A stretch of DNA of 64,000 nt from Thiodiazotropha sp050305635 (lineage in GTDB: Bacteria > Pseudomonadota > Gammaproteobacteria > Chromatiales > Chromatiaceae): the NCBI GenBank assembly GCA_050305635.1, contig JBNLFS010000048.1:57739-121738 (forward strand), given 5' to 3'. This document shows, piece after piece, positions 7,524 through 15,520 of this stretch. Position numbers and translations under genes: made by a program. The notes beneath the pieces were generated by a model that saw only the letters and a list, made by a program, of their open reading frames with translations, ran no database searches and was not told where the DNA came from. Numbering within the stretch: position 1 is the stretch's first letter; each line of letters starts with the position of its first letter.

Positions 7524-7733
7524 ATGCAAAGTGGACCTACAACGTGCCCATGCTGCGGAGAGACCCTAGTGCAAGCCAATCTTGGAAACGGTCAGATCGA
7601 CACTTACTGCGAGGAGTGCGGATGGCCAGATGAGTGCCTCCAAGCTAATCCGAATTGCGTTATTTGCGGTGAGCCTGGTGTAGGAATTTGCGGAGAAACT
7701 TGGCGCTGCGAAGATCATTGGATAAATGCATAG
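7524..7733 (+). CDS. Double zinc-ribbon phage protein
   Basis: This is a 69-residue protein with four Cys-x2-Cys type knuckles or parts of them (CPCCG, CEECG, CVICG and CGETWRCEDH). It is probably a pair of zinc-binding modules with no room for another domain. It sits between the Lar-MazG gene and another short acidic gene in the same operon. No specific family recognised. Confidence 0.55.
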   Translation: MQSGPTTCPCCGETLVQANLGNGQIDTYCEECGWPDECLQANPNCVICGEPGVGICGETWRCEDHWINA

Positions 7734-7745
7734 GAGAACAGAGAT

Positions 7746-8066
7746 ATGTGCGACTACGAAGGAAATGAATTCGGGGCAAACTATATCGATGCCTGTTGTA
7801 TCGAGGGGTATTTATGGGATTTGGATAGTTGCGAAGTTCCCGGAGGCCCATTGTATTCGGGCGGAGATATCCCGTGCCCAGAGTGCAACCATGATGAATG
7901 GCTTGAGTATGTGAAGGATGACGTTATCGGTATTGGGTATTCCGCTGGCAGAAAAGGATCTCCCGAAACCGAAAATCCATTCCCGGAAAAGGCGCGATTC
8001 GAGAAGGACGGACACCTATTTGCAACATGGTGGCAGCAGGGATACAACGAAGCGTTGGCTGAGTGA
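7746..8066 (+). CDS. Hypothetical acidic phage protein
   Basis: This is a 106-residue acidic protein with one CPEC knuckle near residue 44 and two further Cys (ACC) near the N-terminus. The C-terminal half (GIGYSAGRKG...FATWWQQGYNEALAE) resembles the short conserved tail of many phage proteins annotated as hypothetical. A GGAG-type ribosome site precedes the ATG. Function unknown. Confidence 0.55.
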   Translation: MCDYEGNEFGANYIDACCIEGYLWDLDSCEVPGGPLYSGGDIPCPECNHDEWLEYVKDDVIGIGYSAGRKGSPETENPFPEKARFEKDGHLFATWWQQGYNEALAE

Positions 8067-8108
8067 TTATGAGTCAACCTTGTAGAACGATCCGATTGAG
8101 TCGCTAAA

Positions 8109-8330
8109 GTGAAACGCATCAACGATTACATCACAGATGTTTGCCCGGAGTGCGGCATGAACCACTACCGCGATGTGCTGCGGAAGGAACGCACCCAGGA
8201 GACGATAAGGCAATTGCGGCGAGCGCTGCGCATCGCTACTGGTGGCGATTATGCAAAATATGCGCAGTGTCTTCACGAAGCCTTAGAACAAATGGCGGAG
8301 ATAGAAAGTGCATCTTATCTCGATCGATGA
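8109..8330 (+). CDS. Hypothetical phage protein with one zinc knuckle
   Basis: This is a 73-residue protein with CPECGMNH near residue 12 followed by a long basic helix (RKERTQETIRQLRRALRIA). The Cys pair plus His could form half of a metal site. Its last 23 bases overlap a 15-codon frame that shares a C-terminal peptide with a second micro-frame at 8633-8698. Function unknown. Confidence 0.5.
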   Translation: MKRINDYITDVCPECGMNHYRDVLRKERTQETIRQLRRALRIATGGDYAKYAQCLHEALEQMAEIESASYLDR

Positions 8331-8355
8331 CGGCGAGCATGTCGCCAGGACATAA
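8308..8355 (+). CDS. Possible 15-residue peptide ending DDGEHVART
   Basis: A GTG, eight bases after GGAG, opens a 15-codon frame ending DDGEHVART-stop. The same ending, DDGERIART, closes the micro-frame at 8633-8698. The two copies differ at nucleotide level in ways that keep the reading frame and are partly synonymous (AGG/AGA, ACA/ACC). This supports coding, but the evidence rests on one pair. Confidence 0.3.
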   Translation: MHLISIDDGEHVART

Positions 8356-8375
8356 GCAAATAGGTGGGATAGATA

Positions 8376-8636
8376 GTGAAGAACAGAACGCAGCACGCTC
8401 GCAAGCGCGATGACCAACAGTGTCTATTGAATGAACTTGTTAACAGCCTTTCTCCGTGTTGCACCTGCCAAAATCAGCCATGTGTTGAGCGCGACACTTC
8501 AGGATGGATGATCGCGTGTGAAAATTGTCGATCACTGGAAGCCTGGGATTATTATCACGCGCAGACATTCAACTGGACAGAATTAGACGACGCAATCAAC
8601 GAATGGGAACAAGAAAATTGGTTTAAATTAAAATGA
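8376..8636 (+). CDS. Hypothetical Cys-rich phage protein (Lar-like finger)
   Basis: This is an 86-residue protein starting at GTG. It contains CCTC, CVERD and CENC arranged like a short zinc finger, then a WDYYHAQTFNWTELDDAINEWEQ segment. The C-terminal pattern (aromatic plus A-x-x-x-W) is common in Lar-like phage fingers where a WN...RA motif follows the second Cys pair. The stop overlaps the ATG of a 21-codon frame. Assignment to the Lar group is tentative. Confidence 0.5.
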   Translation: MKNRTQHARKRDDQQCLLNELVNSLSPCCTCQNQPCVERDTSGWMIACENCRSLEAWDYYHAQTFNWTELDDAINEWEQENWFKLK

Positions 8637-8698
8637 CAAAAGATCAATTCAAAAACCTAAATCCGGGTGATGACGGCGAGCGTATCGCCAGAACCTGA
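8633..8698 (+). CDS. Possible 21-residue peptide ending DDGERIART
   Basis: The ATG overlaps the upstream stop (ATGA) and opens a 21-codon frame beginning MTKDQFKNLNPGDDGE. It shares its last nine residues, with two changes, with the peptide encoded at 8308-8355. Coupled translation is likely if the peptide is real. No function known. Confidence 0.35.
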   Translation: MTKDQFKNLNPGDDGERIART

Positions 8699-8703
8699 CC
8701 GTC

Positions 8704-8910
8704 ATGAACAGCAATATCGTCACATTCGAAGAACTGAAAAAAATCCTCGATTATGAGGATCAGCGCCAGATCATCGCATGCCTGACGGAAAACAAAATCC
8801 CATTCCGAAAAGGAAAGCGCGGTCGCCCCTGGACCACTGTTGATGCCATCAACTCGGCCATGGGAATCAACATCGCAACACAAAAAGAGAAACCCGGGAT
8901 TTTCTTCTAA
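8704..8910 (+). CDS. DUF4224-type protein (integrase companion)
   Basis: This is a 68-residue protein with the DUF4224 pattern: TFEELKKILDYEDQRQIIACLTENKIPFRKGKRGRPW. The family is a small winged-helix-like domain usually encoded directly before phage tyrosine integrases, where it is thought to act as an excisionase or DNA-binding helper. The integrase starts 48 bp downstream, in keeping with that arrangement. Confidence 0.7.
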   Translation: MNSNIVTFEELKKILDYEDQRQIIACLTENKIPFRKGKRGRPWTTVDAINSAMGINIATQKEKPGIFF

Positions 8911-8958
8911 ACGCACGCCTGAGTTATCCTCAACTCAGCAGTCACAGAGAATGACATC

Positions 8959-10011
8959 ATGAGCCCACCAGCAAAACGCTCAGCCAAGCAATTTCCACCC
9001 CATATTGACCCGGATAAGCTGCCCAGCGGTGTTATTTTTGACCCTCGAGGAAAAGGCCGATGGATCTACCGCAAGGGCTCAGGGCGAAAACACCGAGGCA
9101 AAGCGATCAGATTTGGAAACGCCCGCAGCACTCTGGCCGAGATCTGGAAATTTGTTGAAAACCTGGAAACCGAAGGACTGGGCACATTCCGTGCGATCTC
9201 ACTCAAATTCCAGCAGTCCAGCGACTGGAAATCACTGGCACCGCGCACACAGAAAGGCTACGAATCGCTGCACCGGACGGTATGCGACACCGGCACCCGA
9301 ACAGGCGACAAGCTGGGGGATCTACCCCTCGAAGCCTGGACCCCGGGGTCCATCCGGAGATATATGGAATCCAGGCCCAGCCAGAGTTCAGCGGCGGCCG
9401 ATGTCCGCTACATCAAGCGGGTGTTTTCCTGGGCGATCTCGATGGACTATTACCTGCAGGCGAACCCGGCAAAGGGCGTGATACTCAAGAATATGGTCAA
9501 ACCGCGGGCCCACTACGTTCAGGATCCAGATTATTGCCTGGCCATCGCCCTGGCGCCGCTGAATATCGCCCTGGCCGCTCACCTGTCCTACCTCACCAAC
9601 AAGCGACGGACTGATATCCTGAACCTGCAGCGAAACCAGCTGACAGCCCAGGGCATCGAATTCGTGGACTCAAAAACCGACAAGTTCAGCATTGTGGGAT
9701 GGACGGACGAACTGAGAGAGACTGTAAAGATGGCGCAGGATCTGGCCGGCGATACCTGGCTTCTGTTTCCACGCCACGGATCCCCCGGGGAACCGATCAC
9801 GGACAGCGCATTCAATACGGCCTGGCAGCGCCTGCGGACCAAGGTTCGGGACGCAGGAGGAGTGCCGTTTCAGTTCAAGGATTTGCGTGCAAAACACGCA
9901 TCAGAACTGGAATCGGACGACGAGGCCACCGAGCAGTTGATGCACTCAGGCAAACAGGTCACGGTCCGGCATTATCGCCGCAGACCAAAAAAACTACACA
10001 GCATCAGATAG
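8959..10011 (+). CDS. int: Tyrosine-recombinase integrase
   Basis: This is a 350-residue site-specific recombinase. The C-terminal catalytic domain shows Arg in NKRRTDIL (about 216-217), Lys in DSKTDK (239-242), KDLR (307-310, with Lys in place of the usual first His), His329 in LMHSG and the nucleophile Tyr339 in VRHYRR. The N-terminal part holds an arm-binding-like region and a SAM-like core-binding domain (about 85-180). It is the last gene of the rightward operon and points at tRNA-Lys 280 bp away, the usual layout for elements integrated at tRNA 3' ends. The tandem 12-mer at 10223-10246 is a candidate binding site. Confidence 0.92.
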   Translation: MSPPAKRSAKQFPPHIDPDKLPSGVIFDPRGKGRWIYRKGSGRKHRGKAIRFGNARSTLAEIWKFVENLETEGLGTFRAISLKFQQSSDWKSLAPRTQKGYESLHRTVCDTGTRTGDKLGDLPLEAWTPGSIRRYMESRPSQSSAAADVRYIKRVFSWAISMDYYLQANPAKGVILKNMVKPRAHYVQDPDYCLAIALAPLNIALAAHLSYLTNKRRTDILNLQRNQLTAQGIEFVDSKTDKFSIVGWTDELRETVKMAQDLAGDTWLLFPRHGSPGEPITDSAFNTAWQRLRTKVRDAGGVPFQFKDLRAKHASELESDDEATEQLMHSGKQVTVRHYRRRPKKLHSIR

Positions 10012-10222
10012 TTATCATGGACTATAGGCGCTGGTGCTGCTTGTTTTCAATCTTCCTTGACGGATTTCTAAGGGCAGCCACGGAATACCATGTGCCGCTA
10101 TTGCTAATCGACAGAGCTAGGGCCAGACGCGACTGGAGATGCGGCATGACGGGGTACGAGGCACTGATGTCACAGAGACTAGACCTCATGCATCATGAGA
10201 GTTATACCACTCAAGATAGGCC

Positions 10223-10246
10223 ATGTTGACACCAATGTTGACACCA
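10223..10246 (+). repeat. Tandem 12-bp repeat beside the integrase
   Basis: Two exact, adjacent copies of ATGTTGACACCA lie between the integrase stop and tRNA-Lys. Short direct repeats at this position are often arm-type integrase sites. One could also read the pair as TTGACA promoter-like elements, but no fitting -10 is evident. The remainder of 10012-10293 contains no convincing gene. Confidence 0.5.
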
Positions 10247-10293
10247 TTTCAAACAAAAAATGCCTAGCAGTGACGCTAAGCCTTTGATGTGTA

Positions 10294-10369
10294 TGGTGGG
10301 TCGTGCAGGGATCGAACCTGCGACCACCTGATTAAAAGTCAGATGCTCTACCGACTGAGCTAACGACCC
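10294..10369 (-). tRNA. tRNA-Lys (anticodon TTT), probable attachment site
   Basis: Read on the minus strand, the 76 nt begin GGGTCGTTAGCTCAG and end GGTTCGATCCCTGCACGACCC-A-CCA, with encoded CCA. The anticodon stem-loop is CTGACTTTTAATCAG (anticodon TTT). The 7-bp acceptor stem pairs perfectly. The gene is intact although the integrase gene abuts its 3' side, as expected if the element restores the tRNA 3' end on integration. The phage-side boundary should therefore fall within or just left of this gene, with the other copy outside the window. Confidence 0.97.
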
Positions 10370-10451
10370 AATTTTTGGAACGCGCAATACTACCCTAGTT
10401 TACCCTTCGAGTGAAGTCCTTATGGCCATCGGGTTGTCACATGAAACCCGG

Positions 10452-11513
10452 CTATTCCATCAGCTCCACCACCTCGCCCCGGGCGCGCATCTCATCGGCG
10501 CGGGTCTGGATATAGCGCTGAAAATTCGGCTGATCCCGATAGCTGCCGCTGAGCACATAATCGAGCGCGGAGTTGACATGAAATGCCTTGAGATAGGCTT
10601 CAGAGCGAAACACCTCCTGGCCCTGCGCATCGAAGAATATCAGGCTTGGAGCATACTGGATTCCCAGTTGATCCGCCCATTGTGTGGCGGATAGTGTCTC
10701 ACCCCGGGGCGTTGTCAGGGACTCAGAGGACCAAATATCGAGTATCGCGATATCAAAGCCCTGCAGGGACTTGCGCACTTCCGGACGGGTAAACGCCTTG
10801 TCGTGGAGTTCATCGCAGGGCGGGCACTGTTTGGTCTCCATCAACACCAGCAGGGGCTTTCCGCTGTTGCGTTTTTCCGCGCGGAGATCCAGAGGTTGGG
10901 TCAGGTAACCGGGTTCGCGATGCAGTTTGCCGCTGGCGGCCAGGGTCTGGTGCTGTTTCAGATAATCACGGAAGGAACCCTGCTGTTCGCCCCGGGACGA
11001 CACATAGTCCAGCGCCGCCATGAAACGATGCGGAGGATAGTAGCCATTGACCCGCAGAACGACCTGACCCTGTTCGTCGAGAAACAGCAGGGTCGGCGTA
11101 TAACGAACCTTCAGGGTCTCGGCAATCGTCTTCTCTGTGGTCTCAGCGCCTTGCAGATCGGTCACCGGCCGATCGCCCCAGATGTTCAGGGCAATGATCT
11201 GAAAATGCCCCCGGGTCCGGTCAACGATCGTGCGGATGGTGAAATTCTCATTCAGCAGCTTGGCGCAATAGGGACAGCCGTCCTGATAGAAATAGAGAAT
11301 GACCCGCTTGCCCTCTTCGGCCGCCTCGGCAACATCCTCACGCAGATCCAGAAAGGAGGATTTGAACCAACTCGGCTGATCGTGAAAACCGGGATTGACC
11401 AGACCGCCGGTCAGGCCTTGACCGGAATCCGCACTCCAGGACAACCCGGGGATCAGCCATACGATGAGCAGAGAGAGAAGTCGGGCACCACTCAAAGGGA
11501 TGGAAGTTCGCAT
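10452..11513 (-). CDS. Periplasmic protein with two thioredoxin-fold domains
   Basis: This is a 353-residue protein with a signal peptide (about 1-27, cut near SWS-AD). The first thioredoxin-like domain carries Cys80-Pro-Tyr-Cys83 and the cis-Pro segment YTPTLLF (139-145). The second carries Cys230-Pro-Pro-Cys233 and YAPSLIFF. This is the SoxW/thioredoxin_2 type, expected to reduce or isomerise disulfides in the periplasm, here doubled in one chain. Related single-domain proteins accompany sulfur-oxidation genes in sulfur bacteria. No such partner is seen here. It is the first chromosomal gene beyond the tRNA. Confidence 0.78.
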   Translation of the reverse strand: MRTSIPLSGARLLSLLIVWLIPGLSWSADSGQGLTGGLVNPGFHDQPSWFKSSFLDLREDVAEAAEEGKRVILYFYQDGCPYCAKLLNENFTIRTIVDRTRGHFQIIALNIWGDRPVTDLQGAETTEKTIAETLKVRYTPTLLFLDEQGQVVLRVNGYYPPHRFMAALDYVSSRGEQQGSFRDYLKQHQTLAASGKLHREPGYLTQPLDLRAEKRNSGKPLLVLMETKQCPPCDELHDKAFTRPEVRKSLQGFDIAILDIWSSESLTTPRGETLSATQWADQLGIQYAPSLIFFDAQGQEVFRSEAYLKAFHVNSALDYVLSGSYRDQPNFQRYIQTRADEMRARGEVVELME

Positions 11514-11790
11514 GATCTTTACTCGAGGTATTGAATTGTTGTTTCAGTCCGGGACAACACGGTTTCACCACCTATCGCCCGAAAACCTGATAGGCCATCT
11601 AAACAGAAGCCATTGGGCTAAGCCATAGGCATGTATATGGGCTTCAGTCTGATGAGAAATCCCGCGCCGATCAATCAGCAGCCGATGCCAAGGAGATCGG
11701 GATTCCCATAACCGCCTGTGTTGCGTGACATTTTTTTGTCTCTCAGGCCTCTCGACTCACAGGTTCGATCGCAAACCAAGTGACACGGTT

Positions 11791-11818
11791 TTGACACGGA
11801 CGTCCCTCAGAGTATTTA
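11791..11818 (+). promoter_or_regulatory. Candidate sigma-70 promoter of the diguanylate cyclase gene
   Basis: TTGACA (11791-11796), 16 bp, TATTTA (11813-11818), about 72 bp before the start codon, in an A+T-rich leader. The rest of the 377-bp gap 11514-11890 contains no recognisable gene or RNA. Confidence 0.45.
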
Positions 11819-11890
11819 ATCTTTTGTTTTTACTTATATTTTTAATATTGGCACAGTTATCGCTTAATTACTGGCAAGACTAAGACCTGA

Positions 11891-12814
11891 ATGGGCAGTA
11901 CCATGAACAGCAGCTACAGCTTCCATCAAGACCCCACCGCACCGACCCTGGGTCAGGTACTCGGCCGTCTGCCCGATCTGCTCAACGATGACGGCACCCT
12001 GGGACTGATCATGGAACTCAGCGGTAAGCTGCAGACCACCCTGGAGGTGGATACCCTGATCGAACTGTTCGCCCAGGTTATCCAGGAACAGTTTCAGTAT
12101 GACACCCTATGCTACCGCACCCTGGACGGCGAGACCTTTGAGCTGGGCGAACAAGCAGGTCGCAACACCCTCAACTATCACCTGAAGGTGTTGGACACGG
12201 AGTTGGGCACCATTCTGATCACCCGTCACAAGCGATTCGACAAGAGCGAGGTCATGCAGATCGAAAACCTGCTCGCCGCCCTGCTCTACCCGCTGCGCAA
12301 TGCCCTGCTCTACCGCTCCGCCCTGCGCTGCGCCTTTTTCGACTCTCTCACCGGGGTGAAAAACCGCACCGCTTTCGATTCGAACTTCCGCCGTGACATG
12401 GAGGTCAACCGGCGCAATCTGACCGACCTGGCGATCATTGTCCTGGACATCGATTTCTTCAAGCGTTTCAACGACCGCTATGGCCACGCTGTGGGCGATC
12501 TGGTACTCAGCCAGGTGGCGAAAACCGTGGAACAGACCATCCGCGGCAGTGACGCCCTCTACCGGGTAGGCGGCGAAGAGTTCGTGGTGGTGCTGAATGC
12601 CACCAACCTGGAAGGCGCCAAACTCCTGGCGGAGCGCATTCGCGAACGGGTCGCCGCGCTGCACATCGAGGGTCTGAAGAACACGAAAGTCACCCTGAGC
12701 CTGGGCGTCAGCCTGATGAGTGAGAATGATCTCCCGCAGACCCTGTTCGAGCGTGCCGACCTGGCCCTCTACCAGGCCAAACGCAGTGGCCGGGATCAAG
12801 TGGTCGCCGCATAG
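11891..12814 (+). CDS. Diguanylate cyclase with N-terminal GAF-like region
   Basis: This is a 307-residue cytoplasmic protein. Residues about 35-140 resemble a GAF-like sensor fold, and 148-307 form a GGDEF domain with DSLTGVKNR, the metal-binding DIDFFKRFNDRYGH and the active site GGEEF (227-231). RGSD (218-221) sits five residues before it, matching the RxxD inhibitory site for product c-di-GMP. It should make c-di-GMP from two GTP. ATG at 11903 is an alternative start. The 3' end overlaps the convergent endonuclease gene by 19 bp. Confidence 0.85.
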   Translation: MGSTMNSSYSFHQDPTAPTLGQVLGRLPDLLNDDGTLGLIMELSGKLQTTLEVDTLIELFAQVIQEQFQYDTLCYRTLDGETFELGEQAGRNTLNYHLKVLDTELGTILITRHKRFDKSEVMQIENLLAALLYPLRNALLYRSALRCAFFDSLTGVKNRTAFDSNFRRDMEVNRRNLTDLAIIVLDIDFFKRFNDRYGHAVGDLVLSQVAKTVEQTIRGSDALYRVGGEEFVVVLNATNLEGAKLLAERIRERVAALHIEGLKNTKVTLSLGVSLMSENDLPQTLFERADLALYQAKRSGRDQVVAA

Positions 12815-13443
12815 TCGCACCCCTGCTCCAAGGGGCAGATCGCACACAGGGGGGTTTTCCGACAGAGGGTTTTCGCCTGATTCACGATCAGCGCGTGATA
12901 CTCCTGGTAGACGGCCACATCCGCATTCAACGCCTGTTCCAACTGATGACGCATGTTTTCATAGGCGAGTCCGGCATCGAGCAGCCCCAAACGACTGAAC
13001 AGACGCCGGGTATAGGCATCGATGACGAACACCGGACGATGGTAGGCGTAAAGCAGGATATCGTCGGCGGTCTCCGGGCCGATCCCCTTCACACCCAACA
13101 GTCCCTCGCGTAGCCGACTGTCATCCCATTGATCGAGTTGCGAATGCTCCTCCAGGAATTGACACAGGTACCGCAGCCGTTGGGTCTTGAGATTGAAATA
13201 GCCGGACGGACGTATCGCCCGGGCGAGCTGCTCCGGTGGCAGGCTGAGCAGTGCGGGGGGTGTGAGTTCGGTGATCTGTCTGAGATTATCGATGGCCCGC
13301 TCCACATTGGACCAGGCGGTATTCTGAGTGAGCACCGCGCCGATCATCACCTCGAAGGGGGTTTGCGCGGGCCACCAGTGCTGCCGACCATGGTGCGCCA
13401 ACAGGATCTGGTAGATCCTCTTCAGGCGCACCCCCAGACGCAT
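12796..13443 (-). CDS. Endonuclease III-family DNA glycosylase (Lys replaced)
   Basis: This is a 215-residue HhH-GPD protein. The helix-hairpin-helix LGVKGIGPETAD (116-127) and catalytic Asp142 (VIDAYTRRL) are present, and four Cys (194, 200, 203, 209) suit a [4Fe-4S] cluster. The position of the endonuclease III lyase lysine (RKTA in E. coli Nth) is Glu124 (PETA), so the enzyme should be a monofunctional glycosylase without beta-lyase activity, as in MagIII-type relatives. The start overlaps the rluB stop, suggesting expression with the segregation genes. Its substrate base is unknown. Confidence 0.82.
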   Translation of the reverse strand: MRLGVRLKRIYQILLAHHGRQHWWPAQTPFEVMIGAVLTQNTAWSNVERAIDNLRQITELTPPALLSLPPEQLARAIRPSGYFNLKTQRLRYLCQFLEEHSQLDQWDDSRLREGLLGVKGIGPETADDILLYAYHRPVFVIDAYTRRLFSRLGLLDAGLAYENMRHQLEQALNADVAVYQEYHALIVNQAKTLCRKTPLCAICPLEQGCDYAATT

Positions 13444-14615
13444 CAGCGTTTGGGTTTGCCGCTCGAGCCCCCGCGTCCTTTCCAGGGGGAGTCCGCGGCC
13501 TGAGTGGTGCGTGACTGAGTCGATTTACCGCCCGGGCGGGGTTTGGCGGATCGTCCGCGGGATGAAACCGTCTCGGTTTTGGCATGGGCGGTGCGCTTGG
13601 GTGGTTTGCCGGGACGGGGGCCGCCCTCTGAGGATTTCGACCAGAACTGGCTCTCAGGATCTTTCGCCCGGGTTCTGCTGCGCTCCGAATCCTTTCCGCG
13701 AGATCGACTACCGTGCGGATCTTTTCCATGAGATCTACCGCTCTCCGCATCTCTTCCCCGAGATCCGCGCGGCGGCTCTTTGCCGCGCAGTCTGCTGTCC
13801 ACTTCCTTTGCTCGGGGCTTACCTGCGGAGGCCCTGAGCCCCTTGGGTCTGCTCGACTTGAGGCCCAAAGTCACCAGCAGTTCGTCCACCTCGGTATCGC
13901 TGAGGTAGCGCCAGCGACCGACCTTGAGGGCGCTCTCCAGGATCACGCTGCCGTAGCGGACCCGCTTCAGCCGGTTTACCCGGGCGCCCACCGCTTCCCA
14001 CATACGCCGTACCTCACGCTGCCGACCCTCCATGATCACCACGTGAAACCAGCGGTTGATGCCCTCGCCCCCCGACTCGACGATCTCCTCGAAACGGGCC
14101 GGACCATCCTCGAGCTCCACCCCATGGGTCAGCTGGGTCAGCTGCTCCTCGGTGACCTCCCCCATCACGCGGACCGCGTATTCCCGCTCCACCTGACGGC
14201 TCGGATGCATCAGCTGGTTGGCCAGTTCCCCGTCGGTGGTGAGTAACAGCAAGCCGGTGGAGTTGATGTCCAGCCGGCCCACCGGTATCCAACGACCGTG
14301 CTTGAGCTTGGGCAGACTCTGAAATACCGTGCGCCGGCCCTCGGGATCCCTGCGGGTCACCAGTTCGCCCTCCGGCTTGTTATACACCAGCACTTCCCGC
14401 TCCGGCGCCTCGAGCATGCGTTTGGCGATCGGCCTGCCGTCCACCCGGATGGCGTCGTTCGGCATGACCCGCTGGCCCAGTTGCGCGGGCTGTCCATTGA
14501 CCTCGACACGGCCTTCCGTGATCCAGCCTTCGATCTCCCGACGGGAGCCCATGCCGGCATTAGCCAGCACCTTTTGCAGGCGTTCGCCTTCCGCGGGATT
14601 AACGTGTTTCTTCAT
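13443..14615 (-). CDS. rluB: 23S rRNA pseudouridine synthase RluB
   Basis: This is a 390-residue protein with an N-terminal S4 RNA-binding domain (ERLQKVLANAGMGSRREIEGWI) and an RsuA/RluB catalytic domain with the Asp-bearing GRLDINSTGLLLL motif. It should make pseudouridine 2605 of 23S rRNA. The last ~150 residues are a basic, low-complexity Arg/Lys/Ser/Gly tail, as in many gammaproteobacterial RluB proteins. The start at 14615 (MKKHVNPAEGERL) overlaps scpB by 17 bp. The frame is open further upstream, but that part reads through scpB. Confidence 0.9.
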   Translation of the reverse strand: MKKHVNPAEGERLQKVLANAGMGSRREIEGWITEGRVEVNGQPAQLGQRVMPNDAIRVDGRPIAKRMLEAPEREVLVYNKPEGELVTRRDPEGRRTVFQSLPKLKHGRWIPVGRLDINSTGLLLLTTDGELANQLMHPSRQVEREYAVRVMGEVTEEQLTQLTHGVELEDGPARFEEIVESGGEGINRWFHVVIMEGRQREVRRMWEAVGARVNRLKRVRYGSVILESALKVGRWRYLSDTEVDELLVTLGLKSSRPKGLRASAGKPRAKEVDSRLRGKEPPRGSRGRDAESGRSHGKDPHGSRSRGKDSERSRTRAKDPESQFWSKSSEGGPRPGKPPKRTAHAKTETVSSRGRSAKPRPGGKSTQSRTTQAADSPWKGRGGSSGKPKR

Positions 14616-15519
14616 CGGATTCCGGGTTCTCAGTAGTGGCCTCCTGAGTGGCCGTCCAGTGGGTGTCACAGTGGGTGTCATCAGGATGCTCCTGGTCAGG
14701 GTCCTCGGGTTCATCGCCCCGATCGTCACCGGAATCATCATCCTCGGATGCAGATTCCAGAACCTCGGTGTCCTCGTCCAGCATCTCTTCCTCGGACGCA
14801 GGACCCTGCGGTGCCGCATCGGCCAGGACCTTGCGGTACGGGTCCGAGTCTGTAGACAACCCGTCCGCATCCTCGGATACCTCGGAGTCCGCAATGACGA
14901 CGCGCTCCTCCCCGTCACTGGATTCGGGCGGGTCCTGGGGGGATGGTTGATCCGGATCGAGCAGCTCCAGCTCCCGGTTGATGGAATCGAGATCCCGGAT
15001 CTCCGCCAGGGTCGGCAGCTCATTCAGACTCTTCAGATTGAAGTAATCGAGAAATTCCTTGGTGGTTGCGTACAGCGCCGGCTTTCCGGGCACATCCCGA
15101 TGACCGACCACCCGCACCCACTCCCGTTCGGTGAGGGTCTTGATGATGTTGGTGCTGACCGCAACACCCCGGATATCCTCGATCTCACCCCGGGTGATGG
15201 GTTGCCGGTAGGCGATCAGGGCGAGGGTCTCGAGCAGGGCCCGGGAGTATTTGGGGGGACGCTCCACCCACAGCTTGGAGATCCAGGGGGAGAGCTCCGT
15301 GCGCACCTGGATGCGAAAGCCGCTGGCGACCTCCACCACTTCGATGCCGCGTCCCTCGTAGTCCTCGCTAAGGGTGGTCAGAACGTCCCGCAGGTCCTTC
15401 TTCTCCGGCATCTCCTGTTCGCTGAACAGGCCTTGCAACTGGTCCAGGCTGACCGGTCGGCCCGCCGCCAGCAGGGCGCCTTCCACAATCTGCTTCAGTT
15501 TGTGCGCATCGTAGGGCAT
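14599..15519 (-). CDS. scpB: Segregation and condensation protein ScpB
   Basis: This is a 306-residue protein. The first ~190 residues match ScpB, the kleisin-associated winged-helix protein of the SMC-ScpAB condensin: LKQIVEGALLAAGRPVSLDQL, SRALLETLALIAYRQPITRGEIE and IRGVAVSTNIIKTL. The remaining ~110 residues are a long acidic, Asp/Glu/Ser-rich tail not needed for the fold. The gene is separated from scpA by one base and overlaps rluB. This is the conserved scpA-scpB-rluB order. Confidence 0.93.
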   Translation of the reverse strand: MPYDAHKLKQIVEGALLAAGRPVSLDQLQGLFSEQEMPEKKDLRDVLTTLSEDYEGRGIEVVEVASGFRIQVRTELSPWISKLWVERPPKYSRALLETLALIAYRQPITRGEIEDIRGVAVSTNIIKTLTEREWVRVVGHRDVPGKPALYATTKEFLDYFNLKSLNELPTLAEIRDLDSINRELELLDPDQPSPQDPPESSDGEERVVIADSEVSEDADGLSTDSDPYRKVLADAAPQGPASEEEMLDEDTEVLESASEDDDSGDDRGDEPEDPDQEHPDDTHCDTHWTATQEATTENPESDEETR

Positions 15520-15520
15520 A

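Noticed and set aside
10018..10229. Possible 70-residue protein between the integrase and tRNA-Lys
   Set aside because: It is only the open tail of a longer frame antiparallel in meaning to the integrase, lacks a ribosome site and resembles no protein; more likely attachment-region DNA.
13443..15023. A 526-residue rluB with a long N-terminal extension
   Set aside because: The extension is the scpB gene read in another frame; the S4 domain begins right after the ATG at 14615.
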